Of a DNA stretch of 64,000 nucleotides, positions 7,907-18,315 are shown in pieces. The stretch comes from Arthrobacter sp. B1I2 (GTDB lineage Bacteria > Actinomycetota > Actinomycetes > Actinomycetales > Micrococcaceae), in the NCBI RefSeq assembly GCF_030816485.1, contig NZ_JAUSYC010000001.1, forward strand, positions 3,162,001-3,226,000, written 5' to 3'. Position 1 is the first letter of the stretch. Each line of letters opens with the position of its first letter. The position numbers and the translations under genes were made by a program. The notes under the pieces are model-generated. The model had not been told where the DNA came from. It worked only from the letters and a program-made list of their open reading frames with translations, and made no database searches.

Positions 7907-9898
7907 CTATCGGTCGTAATTGTCCAGCGAGGCCGCAAGCCAGTCCCGCGCGGCGTCAGCCAGCTCCACGGGGACGAGGATCCTGGCTGAACCGCCGTGC
8001 TGGGCCACGAACATCGGCAGCCACGCCGTGTTGCCGAACCGGATCTCGGCCACCAGGCCGCCGTCGGGCAACTCCGCGGTGCGCTCCGCGTAATAGTCCT
8101 CCGCCAGTCCCCTCCCCTGCCGGGTGAGCTGGACCGTGACGGTCGTGTCGTCGTCGTTCGCGGTGAAAAGCTTGGCCGGGACCCCGCCCTCCGGTGCCAC
8201 GTGGGGGCCGGCGGGAGCGCCGTTCGGGTGCACGTCCTGTATCCGGTCCAGGCGGAAGTTCCGCAGCCCGTCCACCAGGTGGCACCAGGCTTCGAAGTAC
8301 CAGGTGTTGTCCAGGGAATACAGCCGCAGCGGGTCCACGTCGCGTTCGGTGACGGCGTCGCGCTGGGGCGACAGGTAGGTCAGGTGGAGCTGCGAGCGGG
8401 ACTCGATGGCCTGGCGCACCGTGGCATGGGTTGCGGCATCGGCAGGGGCGACCTGCGGCCCGGCGATGGAGGCAGCACGGAGTCCTTCCTCGCCGGCGGC
8501 CGCCAGGAGCTTCAAGGTCACCGATTCCAGCGCACCGCCGCCCGGGAGGTCCGGCAGGCCGTTGAGCGTTTCAAGACCGGTCAGAAGTGCACATGCCTCC
8601 GCCACGGTAAAGCGGACCGGCTTCTTCAGGTCAAGGTCCTGGGTTATGAAGACGTGGTCGTCCTCCCACTGGATGTCGAGCAGGTCGTCCGGATAACCCT
8701 CGGGCAGGCCGGAGCAAATGAGGATCCGCAGGTCGGCCTCAAGCTCTTCCCGGGTGACGCCGAAGTGGTGCGCCACGTCCCGGATGTGCAGGCCCTGGTT
8801 GTGGACCAGGAAGGGAACCAGCTGCAGCATGCGTTTGAGCTGGTCCTCGGAGGTCCCCTTCCGGGCCGACCGGGGACGGGCAGCCACGGCGAAAGTGTAG
8901 GCGGGGACAGGAGCGTCGCTGAACCCGGCTGCGGCCTGCAGGCGGCGGCGCACGGCCACGGCGAGTTCGGCTGGTTCCACTGCCAGGGCATTGGGCCCAT
9001 AGGACGCAAGCTCTTCGGCGAGCACCTCCGGGTCCCGGTACTCCAGGATGAGCCGGTCCCAGCCCTCGCCTGGCGCGCCCCGGGCCTGCTCCCCGGTGTC
9101 TTGGACGGCACGACGGCGCAGGTCCAGCAGGTGCCCCTTCCTTACGTCCACGACGGCGGTGCGCAGCGGCAGTTCCGGCAGCCTGTCGAGTTCAGCGCGG
9201 ATGCTGAAGTCCGTGGGCGGCGTGTACTGCTCCCTCGCCAGGGTGGTCACGGCACTGGTGATGCGGGACAGCCGGAAATGCCGGGCTGCCTTCCGCGCCC
9301 GGTCGTAGCCCATGAGGTACCACTGGCCGAACCGGCTGCCCAGGCCCCAGGGCTCTACAGTACGTTCTTCCTCTTTGCCGGTACTGCCGGCGAGATACGT
9401 GAAGGTGACCGGATGCCGGGCGTGCATGGCGGCCACGATGTCGTCGAAGGCCTGTCCCGCAGGTTTGATCCGTGGCTGGACCCCGGCCGGCAGCTGCACC
9501 TCCGTCATCCTTCCGGACGCCTGGAGCTTGCGGAGTGCGCTTTGGGCGGCGGTCCCCAGTGCCGCGCGCTCCCAGAGCTGGGAGGCCAGCAGGAGGACAG
9601 TCCATTCCTCGGGTCCCAGCTGGACGTCCGGGAGCCTGTTGGACTCCTTGCCGATGCGGTATCTGGTAGTGGCCGGGTCGTCCTCGCTCCAGCCCATATC
9701 CGTCAGCGTCTCAACGTCGAAGCCCATTTCCCGCAGGTCATTCTTGTCCCGCTCGAACATCCGTCCGAAAGCGACGTCGTTGCCGGAGGTGTCGTGGTAG
9801 ACCTTGTCGCGCAGCTCGCTGCGGTGCAGCCCGTAGCGGGTGTTGAGAAGCGCAATCAGCAGGTTGAGGAGGCGTTCAGTGCGGGATGCGGACACCAT
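7907..9898 (-). CDS. pafBC: Fused PafB-PafC WYL-domain transcriptional regulator
   Basis: A 663-residue fusion of the two WYL regulators PafB (about 1-330) and PafC (about 340-663). Each half has an N-terminal winged HTH (SRTERLLNLLIALLNTRYGL; EDQLKRMLQLVPFL with IRDVAHHFGV) and a WYL sensor domain (RHFRLSRI; NFRLDRI). PafBC activates the RecA-independent DNA-damage regulon in mycobacteria, and a natural fusion has been studied structurally in Arthrobacter. It belongs to the proteasome locus but is separated from the FKBP gene by a strong terminator, so it is probably transcribed on its own. Confidence 0.93.
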   Translation of the reverse strand: MVSASRTERLLNLLIALLNTRYGLHRSELRDKVYHDTSGNDVAFGRMFERDKNDLREMGFDVETLTDMGWSEDDPATTRYRIGKESNRLPDVQLGPEEWTVLLLASQLWERAALGTAAQSALRKLQASGRMTEVQLPAGVQPRIKPAGQAFDDIVAAMHARHPVTFTYLAGSTGKEEERTVEPWGLGSRFGQWYLMGYDRARKAARHFRLSRITSAVTTLAREQYTPPTDFSIRAELDRLPELPLRTAVVDVRKGHLLDLRRRAVQDTGEQARGAPGEGWDRLILEYRDPEVLAEELASYGPNALAVEPAELAVAVRRRLQAAAGFSDAPVPAYTFAVAARPRSARKGTSEDQLKRMLQLVPFLVHNQGLHIRDVAHHFGVTREELEADLRILICSGLPEGYPDDLLDIQWEDDHVFITQDLDLKKPVRFTVAEACALLTGLETLNGLPDLPGGGALESVTLKLLAAAGEEGLRAASIAGPQVAPADAATHATVRQAIESRSQLHLTYLSPQRDAVTERDVDPLRLYSLDNTWYFEAWCHLVDGLRNFRLDRIQDVHPNGAPAGPHVAPEGGVPAKLFTANDDDTTVTVQLTRQGRGLAEDYYAERTAELPDGGLVAEIRFGNTAWLPMFVAQHGGSARILVPVELADAARDWLAASLDNYDR

Positions 9899-9933
9899 GG
9901 TTACGTTACTAAACTCCTCCGGTGAAAGCAGAA

Positions 9934-9976
9934 AGCGCGGCAGTACGGGAGGAATATCCTCCCGTACTGCCGCGCT
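9934..9976 (-). terminator. Terminator between fkbp and pafBC
   Basis: A perfect 20-bp inverted repeat (9934-9953 with 9957-9976) has a three-base loop; on the minus strand it is followed by TTTCTGCTTT. It ends the FKBP transcript and isolates pafBC. Confidence 0.9.
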
Positions 9977-9994
9977 CCGGGTGCCTTTGGCTGG

Positions 9995-10390
9995 TCAGCG
10001 GACGGCTACGAGGTCCACGACGAAGATCAGTGCCTCGTTGGGGGCAATCGCTCCGCCGGCACCGCGCGAGCCATAGGCCAGCTCGGAGGGGATCTCCAGG
10101 CGGCGGCGGCCGCCCACCTTCATGCCCAGCAGGCCCTGGTCCCAGCCCTGGATGACCTGGCCGACGCCGACCCGGAAGTCCAGCGGGGCGCCGCGGCCCC
10201 AGGAGGCGTCGAATTCCTCGCCCGTGGACCAGGCGACGCCGACGTAGTGGGTGGAGACGGTGTCCCCTGCCTGGGCTTCCCGGCCGTCACCCTCGATGAG
10301 ATCGGTGATGACGAGTTCCGTGGGGACGTCGCCTTCCGGAAAATCGATCTCGGGCTTCTGGCGGTCGAATTCCCGCTGTCCAAACGACAT
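9995..10390 (-). CDS. FKBP-type peptidyl-prolyl isomerase, cytosolic
   Basis: A 131-residue single-domain FKBP. The core VSTHYVGV...FDASWGRGAPLDF...VIQGWDQGLLGMKVGGRR and the PSELAYG..GAGGAIAPNEALIFVVDLV end are diagnostic. It has no signal peptide, unlike the FKBP lipoprotein directly upstream. Such a gene is a common neighbour of pafA and pafBC in actinobacteria; a link with the proteasome is not shown by the sequence. Confidence 0.92.
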   Translation of the reverse strand: MSFGQREFDRQKPEIDFPEGDVPTELVITDLIEGDGREAQAGDTVSTHYVGVAWSTGEEFDASWGRGAPLDFRVGVGQVIQGWDQGLLGMKVGGRRRLEIPSELAYGSRGAGGAIAPNEALIFVVDLVAVR

Positions 10391-10453
10391 GCTTGCTCCT
10401 ATGCGTGAGTGCTGATGGGTGCCGCGGAGGGCGCGGCGTCCCTGTAAGTCTTG

Positions 10454-11464
10454 CTACTTGACCCCGAGGATGTCCACTACGAAGACCAGGTCGCCCTTTG
10501 CCTCGCCCTGGCCGGCGTCGCCGTAGGCCAGGTCCTTGGGGATGACCAGGAGGACACGCGAGCCGACGGTCTTACCGGTGAGGCCCTGGGTCCAGCCTTT
10601 GATGACACCGGAGAGCGGGAAGGTGGCCGGCTGGCCGCGGTCGAAGCTGGAATCGAACTTGGTGCCGCCGTCGAGGTTGACGCCCACGTAGTTGACGGTC
10701 AGGGTGTCGGACGCCTTGACAGTGGCGCCGGTACCCTTGATCAGGTCCTGGGACACGAGGGAAGTGGGGGCTGCTGCACCCGCAACGTTGATTTCCGGTA
10801 CGCCGTCCTTTTCCGTCACGGTGGGCAACCCGGCCGGAGGCGTCACGGTTTCACCCTGGGGCTTGTCCAGCACCGGGGTGGGATCGGAAGCGGAGAGTAC
10901 CTTGATGATCAGCAGCTCGGCTGGCTGGGACGCCGCTGCACTTGCACTCGGGCTGGCGCTTTCGGAGGGGCTGGTACTTGGGACAGCCGGCTGCCCGGGT
11001 ATGACCAGTGCGAGAGTGGAGCCTACTTTTGCGCCTACCAAGGCGTTGTAGACAAGCGGATTGCTGGTCTTGAGTGTGTCATCGAGTGAAAAGGACTGGG
11101 GTTCCGCAGCAAAGGTGTCCTGGAGGACGGACCCATCGGCGCCGTTGAGATCCAGGAACGCCAGATTGGTCACTTGGTTTGGCTTAAGGACGTCCCCGGA
11201 ACCCTCATTGATCATCTTGATTGTGGGTTCTGCTACTTCGAGCGGCTTATCGAATTCAACGCCGGGAGCTTTCTTGTCACCGTTGTCGGTGAGCTTGAGG
11301 GAGTCGAGCTTCGCAACGTCCCCGGCGGACTGGCTGCTGGGCTCCGGCTGGGAGGTTGTACCTCCGCAGGCGGTCAGGAGCAGCAGGCCGGGAAGGAGGA
11401 TTGCTAGTAGTCGGCGCACGTAGAAAAACTTTCGTCGGGGCAGGGTGGATACGACATTCCGCAT
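10454..11464 (-). CDS. Lipoprotein with FKBP-type isomerase domains
   Basis: A 336-residue protein with a basic N-terminus, a hydrophobic segment and the lipobox LLTAC (Cys33), so it should be anchored outside the membrane. The C-terminal third is a clear FKBP domain (DTLTVNYVGVNLDGGTKFD...VIKGWTQGLTGKTVGSRVLLVIPKDLAYG). The central part (about 50-170) looks like a second, degenerate FKBP-like domain ending in a Ser/Ala-rich linker. The start could also be GTG 11419, leaving a shorter signal. It lies between pafA and the cytosolic FKBP gene. Confidence 0.88.
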   Translation of the reverse strand: MRNVVSTLPRRKFFYVRRLLAILLPGLLLLTACGGTTSQPEPSSQSAGDVAKLDSLKLTDNGDKKAPGVEFDKPLEVAEPTIKMINEGSGDVLKPNQVTNLAFLDLNGADGSVLQDTFAAEPQSFSLDDTLKTSNPLVYNALVGAKVGSTLALVIPGQPAVPSTSPSESASPSASAAASQPAELLIIKVLSASDPTPVLDKPQGETVTPPAGLPTVTEKDGVPEINVAGAAAPTSLVSQDLIKGTGATVKASDTLTVNYVGVNLDGGTKFDSSFDRGQPATFPLSGVIKGWTQGLTGKTVGSRVLLVIPKDLAYGDAGQGEAKGDLVFVVDILGVK

Positions 11465-11534
11465 AGCAGCAGAAAGTGCCGTGCAAAGGTCCCGTTAAAA
11501 GGACCTTATCCAGAATAGACCCTGAAGCTGGACG

Positions 11535-12899
11535 TCAGCCCATAGAGTCGAGAAGCGCATCGACGCGCTCATCGACGCTGCGGAAGGGATCCTTGCACAG
11601 GATGGTCTGGTGGGCGCGGTCGTTCAGTTTCAGGTGCACCCAGTCCACCGTGTAATCACGCCCCAGTTCCTGTGCGCGGCGGACAAAGTCGCCCCGCAGC
11701 TTGGCGCGGGTGGTTTGCGGCGGCGCATCCACTGCTCCCTTGATGACAGTGTCGTCAACGATCCGTCGCACCGCGCTGCGGGACTGCAGCAGGTAGAAAA
11801 GCCCCCGGCTGCGGGAAATGTCGTGGTACGTGAGGTCCAGCTGGGCAATGCGCGGCGCGTCCAGGCCCAGGCCGTGGCGTTCGCGGTAGTTGTCCATCAG
11901 CTTCTTCTTGATGGCCCAGTCGATTTCAGTGTCAATTCCCCTGAAGTCACCGGATTCGATTGCATGGAGCGTCCGCTCCCACAGATCGAGGATCAGCGGC
12001 ACGTGCGGGTTGTGGGCTCCGTGCTCCTTGACGAAGGCGGTGACCTTGGTCAGGTATTCCTGCTGGATTTCCAGGGCAGTGAGTTGACGCCCATTGGCCA
12101 GGCGGACCAGCGCCCGGCCACTGAGGTCATGGGAGATCTCCCGGATACTGCGGATGGGGTTTTCCATCCGCATGTCGCGCATGATTACGCCCGCCTCGAT
12201 CATCCGAAGGACCAGGTCCACGGTGCCGATTTTCATCAAAGCGGTCGCTTCGGACATGTTCGAGTCCCCCACGATGACGTGCAACCGGCGGTAGAACTCC
12301 GCGTCCGCGTGCGGCTCGTCGCGGGTGTTGATGATGGGCCGTGACCGCGTGGTGGCGGACGAGACGCCCTCCCAGATGTGGTCGGCGCGCTGGGAGAACG
12401 CATAGGTGGCCCCATGCGGCGTCTTCAGGATCTTCCCGGCTCCGGCGATGAGCTGGCGGGTGACCAGGAACGGGATCAGGATTTCCGCCAGCCGGGAAAA
12501 CTCCCCGCGCCGGGGAATGAGGTAGTTCTCGTGGCTGCCGTACGAATTACCCGCGGAGTCGGTGTTGTTCTTGAACAGATACACGGTGCCGTTGAAGCCT
12601 TCAGCCGCCAGCCTGGCCTGGGCCTCGTCCACCAGGTCATCAAGGATGAGCTCACCCGCACGGTCATGGGCGATCAGCTGGGCGAGGTCGTCGCATTCGG
12701 CGGTGGCGTATTCGGGGTGCGACCCGACGTCGAGGTACAGCCGCGAACCGTTGGTGAGGAACACGTTGGACGAACGACCCCAGCTGACCACCTTCCGGAA
12801 GAGGTACCGCGCCACCTCTTCCGGAGCAAGCGGCCTCGAATCGGGGCTTGAGTAAGAGATCCCGAACTCGGTTTCGATGCCGAAGATTCTCTTGTCCAT
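11535..12899 (-). CDS. pafA: Pup-protein ligase PafA
   Basis: A 454-residue ligase of the glutamine-synthetase-like family. It phosphorylates the C-terminal Glu of Pup and joins it to substrate lysines. The N-terminal [16 protein letters not shown] motif and the conserved [17 protein letters not shown] and [16 protein letters not shown] segments, shared with Dop, are visible. It lacks the Dop loop. A strong TAGGAGGACC precedes the ATG, nine bases after the prcA stop. Confidence 0.97.
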   Translation of the reverse strand: MDKRIFGIETEFGISYSSPDSRPLAPEEVARYLFRKVVSWGRSSNVFLTNGSRLYLDVGSHPEYATAECDDLAQLIAHDRAGELILDDLVDEAQARLAAEGFNGTVYLFKNNTDSAGNSYGSHENYLIPRRGEFSRLAEILIPFLVTRQLIAGAGKILKTPHGATYAFSQRADHIWEGVSSATTRSRPIINTRDEPHADAEFYRRLHVIVGDSNMSEATALMKIGTVDLVLRMIEAGVIMRDMRMENPIRSIREISHDLSGRALVRLANGRQLTALEIQQEYLTKVTAFVKEHGAHNPHVPLILDLWERTLHAIESGDFRGIDTEIDWAIKKKLMDNYRERHGLGLDAPRIAQLDLTYHDISRSRGLFYLLQSRSAVRRIVDDTVIKGAVDAPPQTTRAKLRGDFVRRAQELGRDYTVDWVHLKLNDRAHQTILCKDPFRSVDERVDALLDSMG

Positions 12900-12908
12900 G
12901 TGGTCCTC

Positions 12909-13619
12909 CTAGGCCAGCAGTGCTGTGATGTCCGCGTCGTTCAGCCTGCGGAAGGCACGCCGTGAGCCGCGGGAGCTTTCGGAACGTCTGTCCAGAACTG
13001 CAACTTCGAGTGCACCCGGCGGCGACGGTGCTGCAGGCTGGTCCCCCTCCTGGGCGGGCGTAAGTCCCTTCAGTGCCAGCCGGACAGCGTCGGCGAAGCC
13101 CAGCGACGCCTGCCATCCCGCCTCGATGGCTGACGAGACTTTGTCTGCCTGGCCGCCCATGACCACAAAACTGTGCTCGTCGGCGATCGAGCCGTCGAAG
13201 GTCAGCCGGTACAGGTGGTCTTCTGCCTGGTCGGGGCCCACTTCGGCTACTGCCAGTTCCACCTCGAACGGCTTCTGCTCCGCCGTGAAGACGGCGCCCA
13301 GGCTTTGCGCGTAGACACTCGCCAGGCCGCGGGCGGTCACATCCTCACGGTCATAGGAGTATCCCCGGACGTCGGCGTAGCGGACGCCGGCCTGGCGCAG
13401 GCTTTCGAATTCGTTGTACTTGCCTACAGCGGCGAACGCGATTTTGTCGTAGATCTCGCCGATTTTATGCAGGGACGGCGAGGGATTCTCGGCCACGAGT
13501 GCGATGCCGTCGGCGCAACTGATGACCACCACTGACCTGCCGCGGGCGATGCCTTTCCGTGCGAAATCCGCGCGGTCCTTCATCAGCTGTTCGGGCGAGA
13601 CATAGAACTGCTGGGTCAT
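12909..13619 (-). CDS. prcA: Proteasome subunit alpha
   Basis: A 236-residue alpha subunit forming the gated outer rings of the 20S core. The N-terminal YVSPEQLMKDRADFARKGIA gate helix and ...YNEFESLRQAGVRYADVRGY are typical. The end (NDADITALLA) differs from the beta subunit, and there is no catalytic N-terminal Thr. It starts one base after the prcB stop, with a GGGAGG ribosome site inside the end of prcB, so the two are translationally linked. Confidence 0.96.
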   Translation of the reverse strand: MTQQFYVSPEQLMKDRADFARKGIARGRSVVVISCADGIALVAENPSPSLHKIGEIYDKIAFAAVGKYNEFESLRQAGVRYADVRGYSYDREDVTARGLASVYAQSLGAVFTAEQKPFEVELAVAEVGPDQAEDHLYRLTFDGSIADEHSFVVMGGQADKVSSAIEAGWQASLGFADAVRLALKGLTPAQEGDQPAAPSPPGALEVAVLDRRSESSRGSRRAFRRLNDADITALLA

Positions 13620-13620
13620 G

Positions 13621-14442
13621 TCAGGCCTCCCGTCCGGCGATGGTGCGCGCTTCGATCACGGCGCGGGAAGCTGCCGCCAGTTCAGCGTCCGGGACCCGGC
13701 GGGCTCCCGTTCTGTCCACGGTATAAACCACAGGCCACAGCTGCCGGACGGTATCAGGACCGCCCGTTGCGGAATCGTCGTCAGCGGCGTCGTAAAGGGA
13801 TTCCACGGCGACGGACAGCGCATCGGCTGCGCTGAGGTTGGGCCGCCACAGTTTTTTCAGCGCTCCGCGTGCGAAGACGGAGCCGGAGCCCACGGTGTGG
13901 TGTTCGTGTTCCTCGTACCTGCCCCCGGTGACGTCATAGGAGAACAGCCGGCCCACACCGGCACTGGTGTCGAAGCCTGCGAAGAGGGGCACCACCGCAA
14001 GGCCCTGCAGGGCCATCGGAAGGTTGCCCCGGATCATGGCCCCCAGCCGGTTGGCTTTGCCCTCGAGGCTGAGCTGGGTTCCTTCAATTTTTTCGTAGTG
14101 CTCGAGTTCAACCTGGAAGAGCCGGGTCAGGTCAATCGCTATGCCGGCTGTTCCTGCAATGCCAAGGACGGAGAAGTGGTCTGCCGGAAAAACCTTTTCA
14201 ATGTGCCTGCTGGCAATGATGTTTCCCATGGTGGCCCGCCGGTCCCCCGCCATCAGGACACCGCCGCCGTAACTCATGGCAACAATGGTGGTGGCGTGTG
14301 GAACCTGCAGCGGGGCAGCCCCGGACGCACCACCCTGGAGGGACCGGCTGAAGGGCAGTAGTTCGGGCCGGTCCCGTTGCAGGTGCTCGGTAAAGGACGA
14401 GGTGGCGTTGGCGGCTACCTGGTTGGCGGTTGATTCCTGCAC
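13621..14442 (-). CDS. prcB: Proteasome subunit beta
   Basis: A 273-residue catalytic subunit with a propeptide of about 50 residues. The mature protein should begin at Thr51 (TTIVAM). The other catalytic residues fall where expected, Asp17 (residue 67, AGDRRAT) and Lys33 (residue 83, HIEK). The residue before the cleavage point is Ala50, not the Gly seen in the mycobacterial HGTT motif. Start is GTG 14442 with AAGGAG six bases upstream. Confidence 0.97.
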   Translation of the reverse strand: MQESTANQVAANATSSFTEHLQRDRPELLPFSRSLQGGASGAAPLQVPHATTIVAMSYGGGVLMAGDRRATMGNIIASRHIEKVFPADHFSVLGIAGTAGIAIDLTRLFQVELEHYEKIEGTQLSLEGKANRLGAMIRGNLPMALQGLAVVPLFAGFDTSAGVGRLFSYDVTGGRYEEHEHHTVGSGSVFARGALKKLWRPNLSAADALSVAVESLYDAADDDSATGGPDTVRQLWPVVYTVDRTGARRVPDAELAAASRAVIEARTIAGREA

Positions 14443-14522
14443 TCATCACTCCTTGAACGTGGTACTTCAACGTCGGTACAGATTCCGGCCGTCCGCGGCT
14501 TCCGCCACCCTCCGGGTCCGGG

Positions 14523-14726
14523 TTACTGGCCGCCCTTTTGGACGAACGCCCGGACGAACTCTTCGGCGTTGGATTCCAGGACACCGTCGATTTCGTCCAG
14601 CAGGTCGTCCACGCCTTCGGTCGAAGCCGAAGCCTGGGCCTCGGGCGGTGCCGGGGGTGCCTCGGGAATGTCGTCCTCGACCTGGGTGTCTCGTGACTGC
14701 GGCTGCTGCTGCTCCTGGCCTGCCAT
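14523..14726 (-). CDS. pup: Prokaryotic ubiquitin-like protein Pup
   Basis: A 67-residue, largely disordered acidic protein. The C-terminal half carries the Mpa-binding helix (VDDLLDEIDGVLESNAEEFV) and ends in GGQ, so Dop must deamidate the last Gln to Glu before ligation. The N-terminal part is rich in Gln, Pro and Glu. A strong GGAGGG site precedes the ATG. It lies 80 bases before prcB and 85 bases after dop. Confidence 0.98.
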   Translation of the reverse strand: MAGQEQQQPQSRDTQVEDDIPEAPPAPPEAQASASTEGVDDLLDEIDGVLESNAEEFVRAFVQKGGQ

Positions 14727-14811
14727 TGTTATCCCTCCCTGTTACTTCCAGGGGATCCGGCGGATCCCCTGATATGCCCATCCTGCCACGGGACGGGCGT
14801 TCCGGCGCGGT

Positions 14812-16485
14812 TTACGCCGCAGGCGGAGTGCTGTTATGCCCCAGCAGTTCCCCGAGGAATGGTCCCGCTTCCCGGTAGCGCTCGAACAACGCTCCGGTCA
14901 GGGCTTTGGTTCCCCTCAGGGGTTCCCTGGTGGGGACCCGCTGAAGCCGTCCGTAGCCCGGCACGTCGAAGATGACGGAATCCCAGCTTGCCCCCACCAC
15001 ATCCTTGCCAAAGCTGCTGATGCACTTTCCACGGAAGAAGGCCCGGGTGTCGGCCGGGGGCTCCGCTACGGCAGCGGCGATGGCGGCATCCTCCACCACC
15101 CGCTGCATCCGGTTCCTGGACAGCAGACGGTAGTAGAGACCCTTCTCCGGCCTGATATCGGCCCACTGGAGATCCACCAGGGCCAGCCGGGCATCGCTCC
15201 ATTCCAGTCCGTCGCGCTGGCGGTAGCCATCAAGCAGGGTGAGTTTCGCCAGCCATTCCACGGAGGTGGCCGCGGCGGCCCTGTCACTGTCCAGTTGGGT
15301 GAGAACGGAGGCCCACCGTTCCAGCACTTCATGGGTATGTCCGTCGCCGTCCACGGCATCACCCACGCCGGTGTCCTGGGCGAGTTTGGCGGCGGCCTCG
15401 TGGTACATCCACTGAAGGTCCAGGGCCGTGACCCGCCTTCCATCCAGCAGACGCAACTGTGCAGTGAGCGAGGTATCGTGGCTGACCGTCTTGAGCGCCG
15501 CGACGGGCTCGTAAACCTCGATTTTGGGGGCCAGGCCAGCCTCGATGAGGCTCAGGACCATCGCCGTGGTACCGAACTTGAGGTAGTTGGACACCTGGCT
15601 GAGATTGGCATCACCGATGATCACGTGGAGGCGCCGGTACTTGTCGGCGGTGGAGTGGGGCTCGTCCCGGGTGTTAATTATGGGCCTGCGGATGGTGGTT
15701 TCCAGGCCCACTTCGGCTTCGAAGAAGTCGGCCCGCTGGCTGATCTGGAAGCCGGGGGTGGAACTGTCCTGCCCTATGCCCAGCCTGCCGGCTCCGCACA
15801 CTACCTGGCGGCTGACGAAGAACGGCGTTAGCCCACGCACGATATCCCCAAAAGGGACCGAACGGGGCATGAGGTAGTTCTCGTGCGAACCATACGAAAC
15901 GGACTTGTTGTCCGTGTTGTTCTTGTAGAGGTTGACTGGCGGGAGGGCCGGGTCTGCGGCCAGCCGGCGCATGGCGGCCAGCCCCACCAGGTCGCCGGCA
16001 GCGTCCCAGGCCACCGCGTCCCGCGGGTTGGTGACCTCGGGGCTTGAGTACTCCGGGTGCGCGTGGTCAACGTACAGCCGGGCACCGTTGCCAAGGACCA
16101 TGTTCATCAGCAGGGTTCCCGACTCGTCCTGGCCGTCCAGTTCGAGTTCCTCGCGGCCGTAGGCCAGCGCCACCGCCTCTGCGTCGAGCACCGGTGGCTG
16201 GTCGGTCAGCTGGGTGGGGTGTGCAGCGCCGCGGTCCACGGTCCAGCCCCGGGCATCGTGCAGCGGCTCTTCATCTGTATAGTCCCAGCGGGTCTCGGCC
16301 CCGCCGGCTGCCCGCTGCCTGGTGACCTGGGCGTAGGCCTGAACCACCCTGGCGCTCATCATTGTGGCATTGGCCGAGGGGGCGGATGGGGCGTGGATGC
16401 CGTATTCGGTTTCCGCGCCCATGACCCGCATCGCTCCGCCGACGGGGAGTGCTTCCCCGGCGGCGGGTCCCTTTGCACCCGTCAC
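14812..16485 (-). CDS. dop: Pup deamidase/depupylase Dop
   Basis: A 557-residue homologue of PafA that deamidates Pup and removes it from substrates. The [13 protein letters not shown] motif begins at residue 19, and the Dop-specific loop ([16 protein letters not shown] region) is present, separating it from PafA. The start taken here is GTG 16485, overlapping the mpa stop as GTGA; an internal ATG at residue 19 would also give a complete enzyme. Confidence 0.96.
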   Translation of the reverse strand: MTGAKGPAAGEALPVGGAMRVMGAETEYGIHAPSAPSANATMMSARVVQAYAQVTRQRAAGGAETRWDYTDEEPLHDARGWTVDRGAAHPTQLTDQPPVLDAEAVALAYGREELELDGQDESGTLLMNMVLGNGARLYVDHAHPEYSSPEVTNPRDAVAWDAAGDLVGLAAMRRLAADPALPPVNLYKNNTDNKSVSYGSHENYLMPRSVPFGDIVRGLTPFFVSRQVVCGAGRLGIGQDSSTPGFQISQRADFFEAEVGLETTIRRPIINTRDEPHSTADKYRRLHVIIGDANLSQVSNYLKFGTTAMVLSLIEAGLAPKIEVYEPVAALKTVSHDTSLTAQLRLLDGRRVTALDLQWMYHEAAAKLAQDTGVGDAVDGDGHTHEVLERWASVLTQLDSDRAAAATSVEWLAKLTLLDGYRQRDGLEWSDARLALVDLQWADIRPEKGLYYRLLSRNRMQRVVEDAAIAAAVAEPPADTRAFFRGKCISSFGKDVVGASWDSVIFDVPGYGRLQRVPTREPLRGTKALTGALFERYREAGPFLGELLGHNSTPPAA

Positions 16486-18233
16486 AGATACTGTCCCGTG
16501 GTGGGCATCGTCTCGATGGACTTGCCCGGTTCCTGGCCGGCCTTGCCCTGGACGATGGTGCGGATATAGGTAATCCGTTCGCCCTTCTTTCCGGAAATGC
16601 GTGCCCAGTCGTCAGGGTTGGTGGTGTTCGGCATATCCTCGTGTTCACGGAATTCGTCCACCACGGCGCGGAGCAGGTGCTCGATCCGGAGCCCCTTTTG
16701 GTGCGTGGTCAGCAGGTCCTTGATGGCGTACTTCTTGGCCCGGTCCACCACGTTCTGCACCACGGCGCCGGAATTGAAATCTTTGAAGTACAGCATTTCG
16801 GTGTCGCCGTTGGCGTAGGTGACCTCAAGGAACTCGTTGGACTTGTCCGTGGAGTACATGGCTTCCACGGTGCGCTGGACCATGGCGTCAACGGTGGCCT
16901 GGACGTCACCGTTGTGTTCGGCGAGGTCCGATTCGTGGAACGGCAGGTCCGTCGTGATGTATTTGTTGAAGATGTCTGCGGCGGCTTCCGCGTCGGGCCG
17001 CTGGATCTTGACCTTCACGTCCAGCCGGCCGGGCCGGAGGATGGCGGGATCGATCATGTCCTCGCGGTTGGATGCACCGATGACGATGACATTGTCCAGG
17101 CGTTCCACGCCGTCGATCTCACTGAGGAGCTGGGGCACGATGGTGGTTTCGACGTCGGACGAGATACCGGTGCCGCGGGTGCGGAACAGCGAATCCATTT
17201 CGTCGAAGAACACCACCACCGGGCTGCCGTCAGAGGCCTTTTCGCGGGCGCGGGAGAAAATCAGGCGGATGTGCCGCTCGGTTTCGCCCACGTACTTGTC
17301 AAGGAGTTCGGGCCCCTTGATGTTCAGGAAATAGCTCTTCAGGTCCACGTTCCCGGACCGTTCCGCGGCGCGGGCAGCCAGGGAGTTGGCAACGGCCTTG
17401 GCGATCAGGGTCTTGCCGCAGCCCGGAGGACCGTACAGCAGGATGCCCTTGGGGGCCTTCAGGCCATGCTCGCGGTACAGGTCAGGGTGCAGGAACGGCA
17501 GTTCGACGGCGTCACGGATCTGCTCGATCTGGGGGCCAAGGCCGCCGATGTCCTCGTACGTGATGTCCGGAACTTCTTCGAGGACCAGGTTCTCCACCTC
17601 GGAGCGCGGTACTTTCTCCAGCGCGTACCCGGTTCGGGAATCCACGGAGAGCGCGTCGCCAACCCGCAGCTTCTCGGCCTGGAGTGCGCCGGAAAGCCGG
17701 ACCACGCGTTCCTCGTCGGCCCGGCCAACCACCAGGGCCCGGTCCCGCCCCAGCATCTCCTTCAGGGTGGCAAGCTCGCCTGCGCGCTCATAGCCGAGTC
17801 CCGCAACGATCAGGAGGGCCTCATTGAGCAGTACCTCTTGCCCTACCGCGAGTTGGTTGATGTTCACGAGCGGGCTGATGCCCACGCGCATCTTCCGCCC
17901 CGCGTTGAAGATGTCCACGGATTCCTCCGTGGCGGCCTGGCCGCTGTTTCCGGGGGAAGGCTGCCGTTTTGGATTGATCTGCAGGATGGTCCCGAAGCTG
18001 TACGGTGGCTGCCCCTCCTGGTCCAGGGCGTTTTTCAGCCGGAGGATCTCAGCCTTGGCAGCCTCCAGCATGCTGACCAACTTGGAGTTGTTTTGCGTTG
18101 CCGCTGCCAACTGGCGGTCGATATGCCTGAGCTTGTCCCGAAGTATGTTGACCTGGCGGTCAGCAACCGAGAGGTCGTTGGCGGCAGACTGCTCTGCCGG
18201 TGTACGTCCGGAGTCCTGGTTTGGTGTCTCCAT
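16482..18233 (-). CDS. mpa: Proteasome-activating AAA ATPase Mpa (ARC)
   Basis: A 583-residue hexameric unfoldase for pupylated proteins. Order: N-terminal coiled coil that binds Pup (about 20-72), tandem OB domains (about 75-215), and an AAA domain with Walker A GPPGCGKT (268-275) and Walker B FFDEMD (342-347). The C-terminus ends in GQYL, the motif whose penultimate Tyr docks into the alpha ring and opens the gate. It leads the proteasome operon, 82 bases after trmI, and its stop overlaps the start of dop. Confidence 0.97.
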   Translation of the reverse strand: METPNQDSGRTPAEQSAANDLSVADRQVNILRDKLRHIDRQLAAATQNNSKLVSMLEAAKAEILRLKNALDQEGQPPYSFGTILQINPKRQPSPGNSGQAATEESVDIFNAGRKMRVGISPLVNINQLAVGQEVLLNEALLIVAGLGYERAGELATLKEMLGRDRALVVGRADEERVVRLSGALQAEKLRVGDALSVDSRTGYALEKVPRSEVENLVLEEVPDITYEDIGGLGPQIEQIRDAVELPFLHPDLYREHGLKAPKGILLYGPPGCGKTLIAKAVANSLAARAAERSGNVDLKSYFLNIKGPELLDKYVGETERHIRLIFSRAREKASDGSPVVVFFDEMDSLFRTRGTGISSDVETTIVPQLLSEIDGVERLDNVIVIGASNREDMIDPAILRPGRLDVKVKIQRPDAEAAADIFNKYITTDLPFHESDLAEHNGDVQATVDAMVQRTVEAMYSTDKSNEFLEVTYANGDTEMLYFKDFNSGAVVQNVVDRAKKYAIKDLLTTHQKGLRIEHLLRAVVDEFREHEDMPNTTNPDDWARISGKKGERITYIRTIVQGKAGQEPGKSIETMPTTGQYL

Positions 18234-18315
18234 GATGTATCAGCCCCTTCCTGCGCTTCTCTTAAGACATTAGCCCCAAGACGCCGGGTAGGGATGGAGA
18301 CTCCCGAAATATGGA

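Noticed and set aside
7997..9925. 642-codon plus-strand frame opposite pafBC
   Set aside because: Shadow frame; the minus strand encodes clear HTH and WYL domains.
11485..11507. Hairpin AAAGGTCC...GGACCTT between pafA and the FKBP lipoprotein gene
   Set aside because: Only seven base pairs, a weak T-run on the minus strand and an AT-rich loop; it could be a weak terminator but I would not annotate it.
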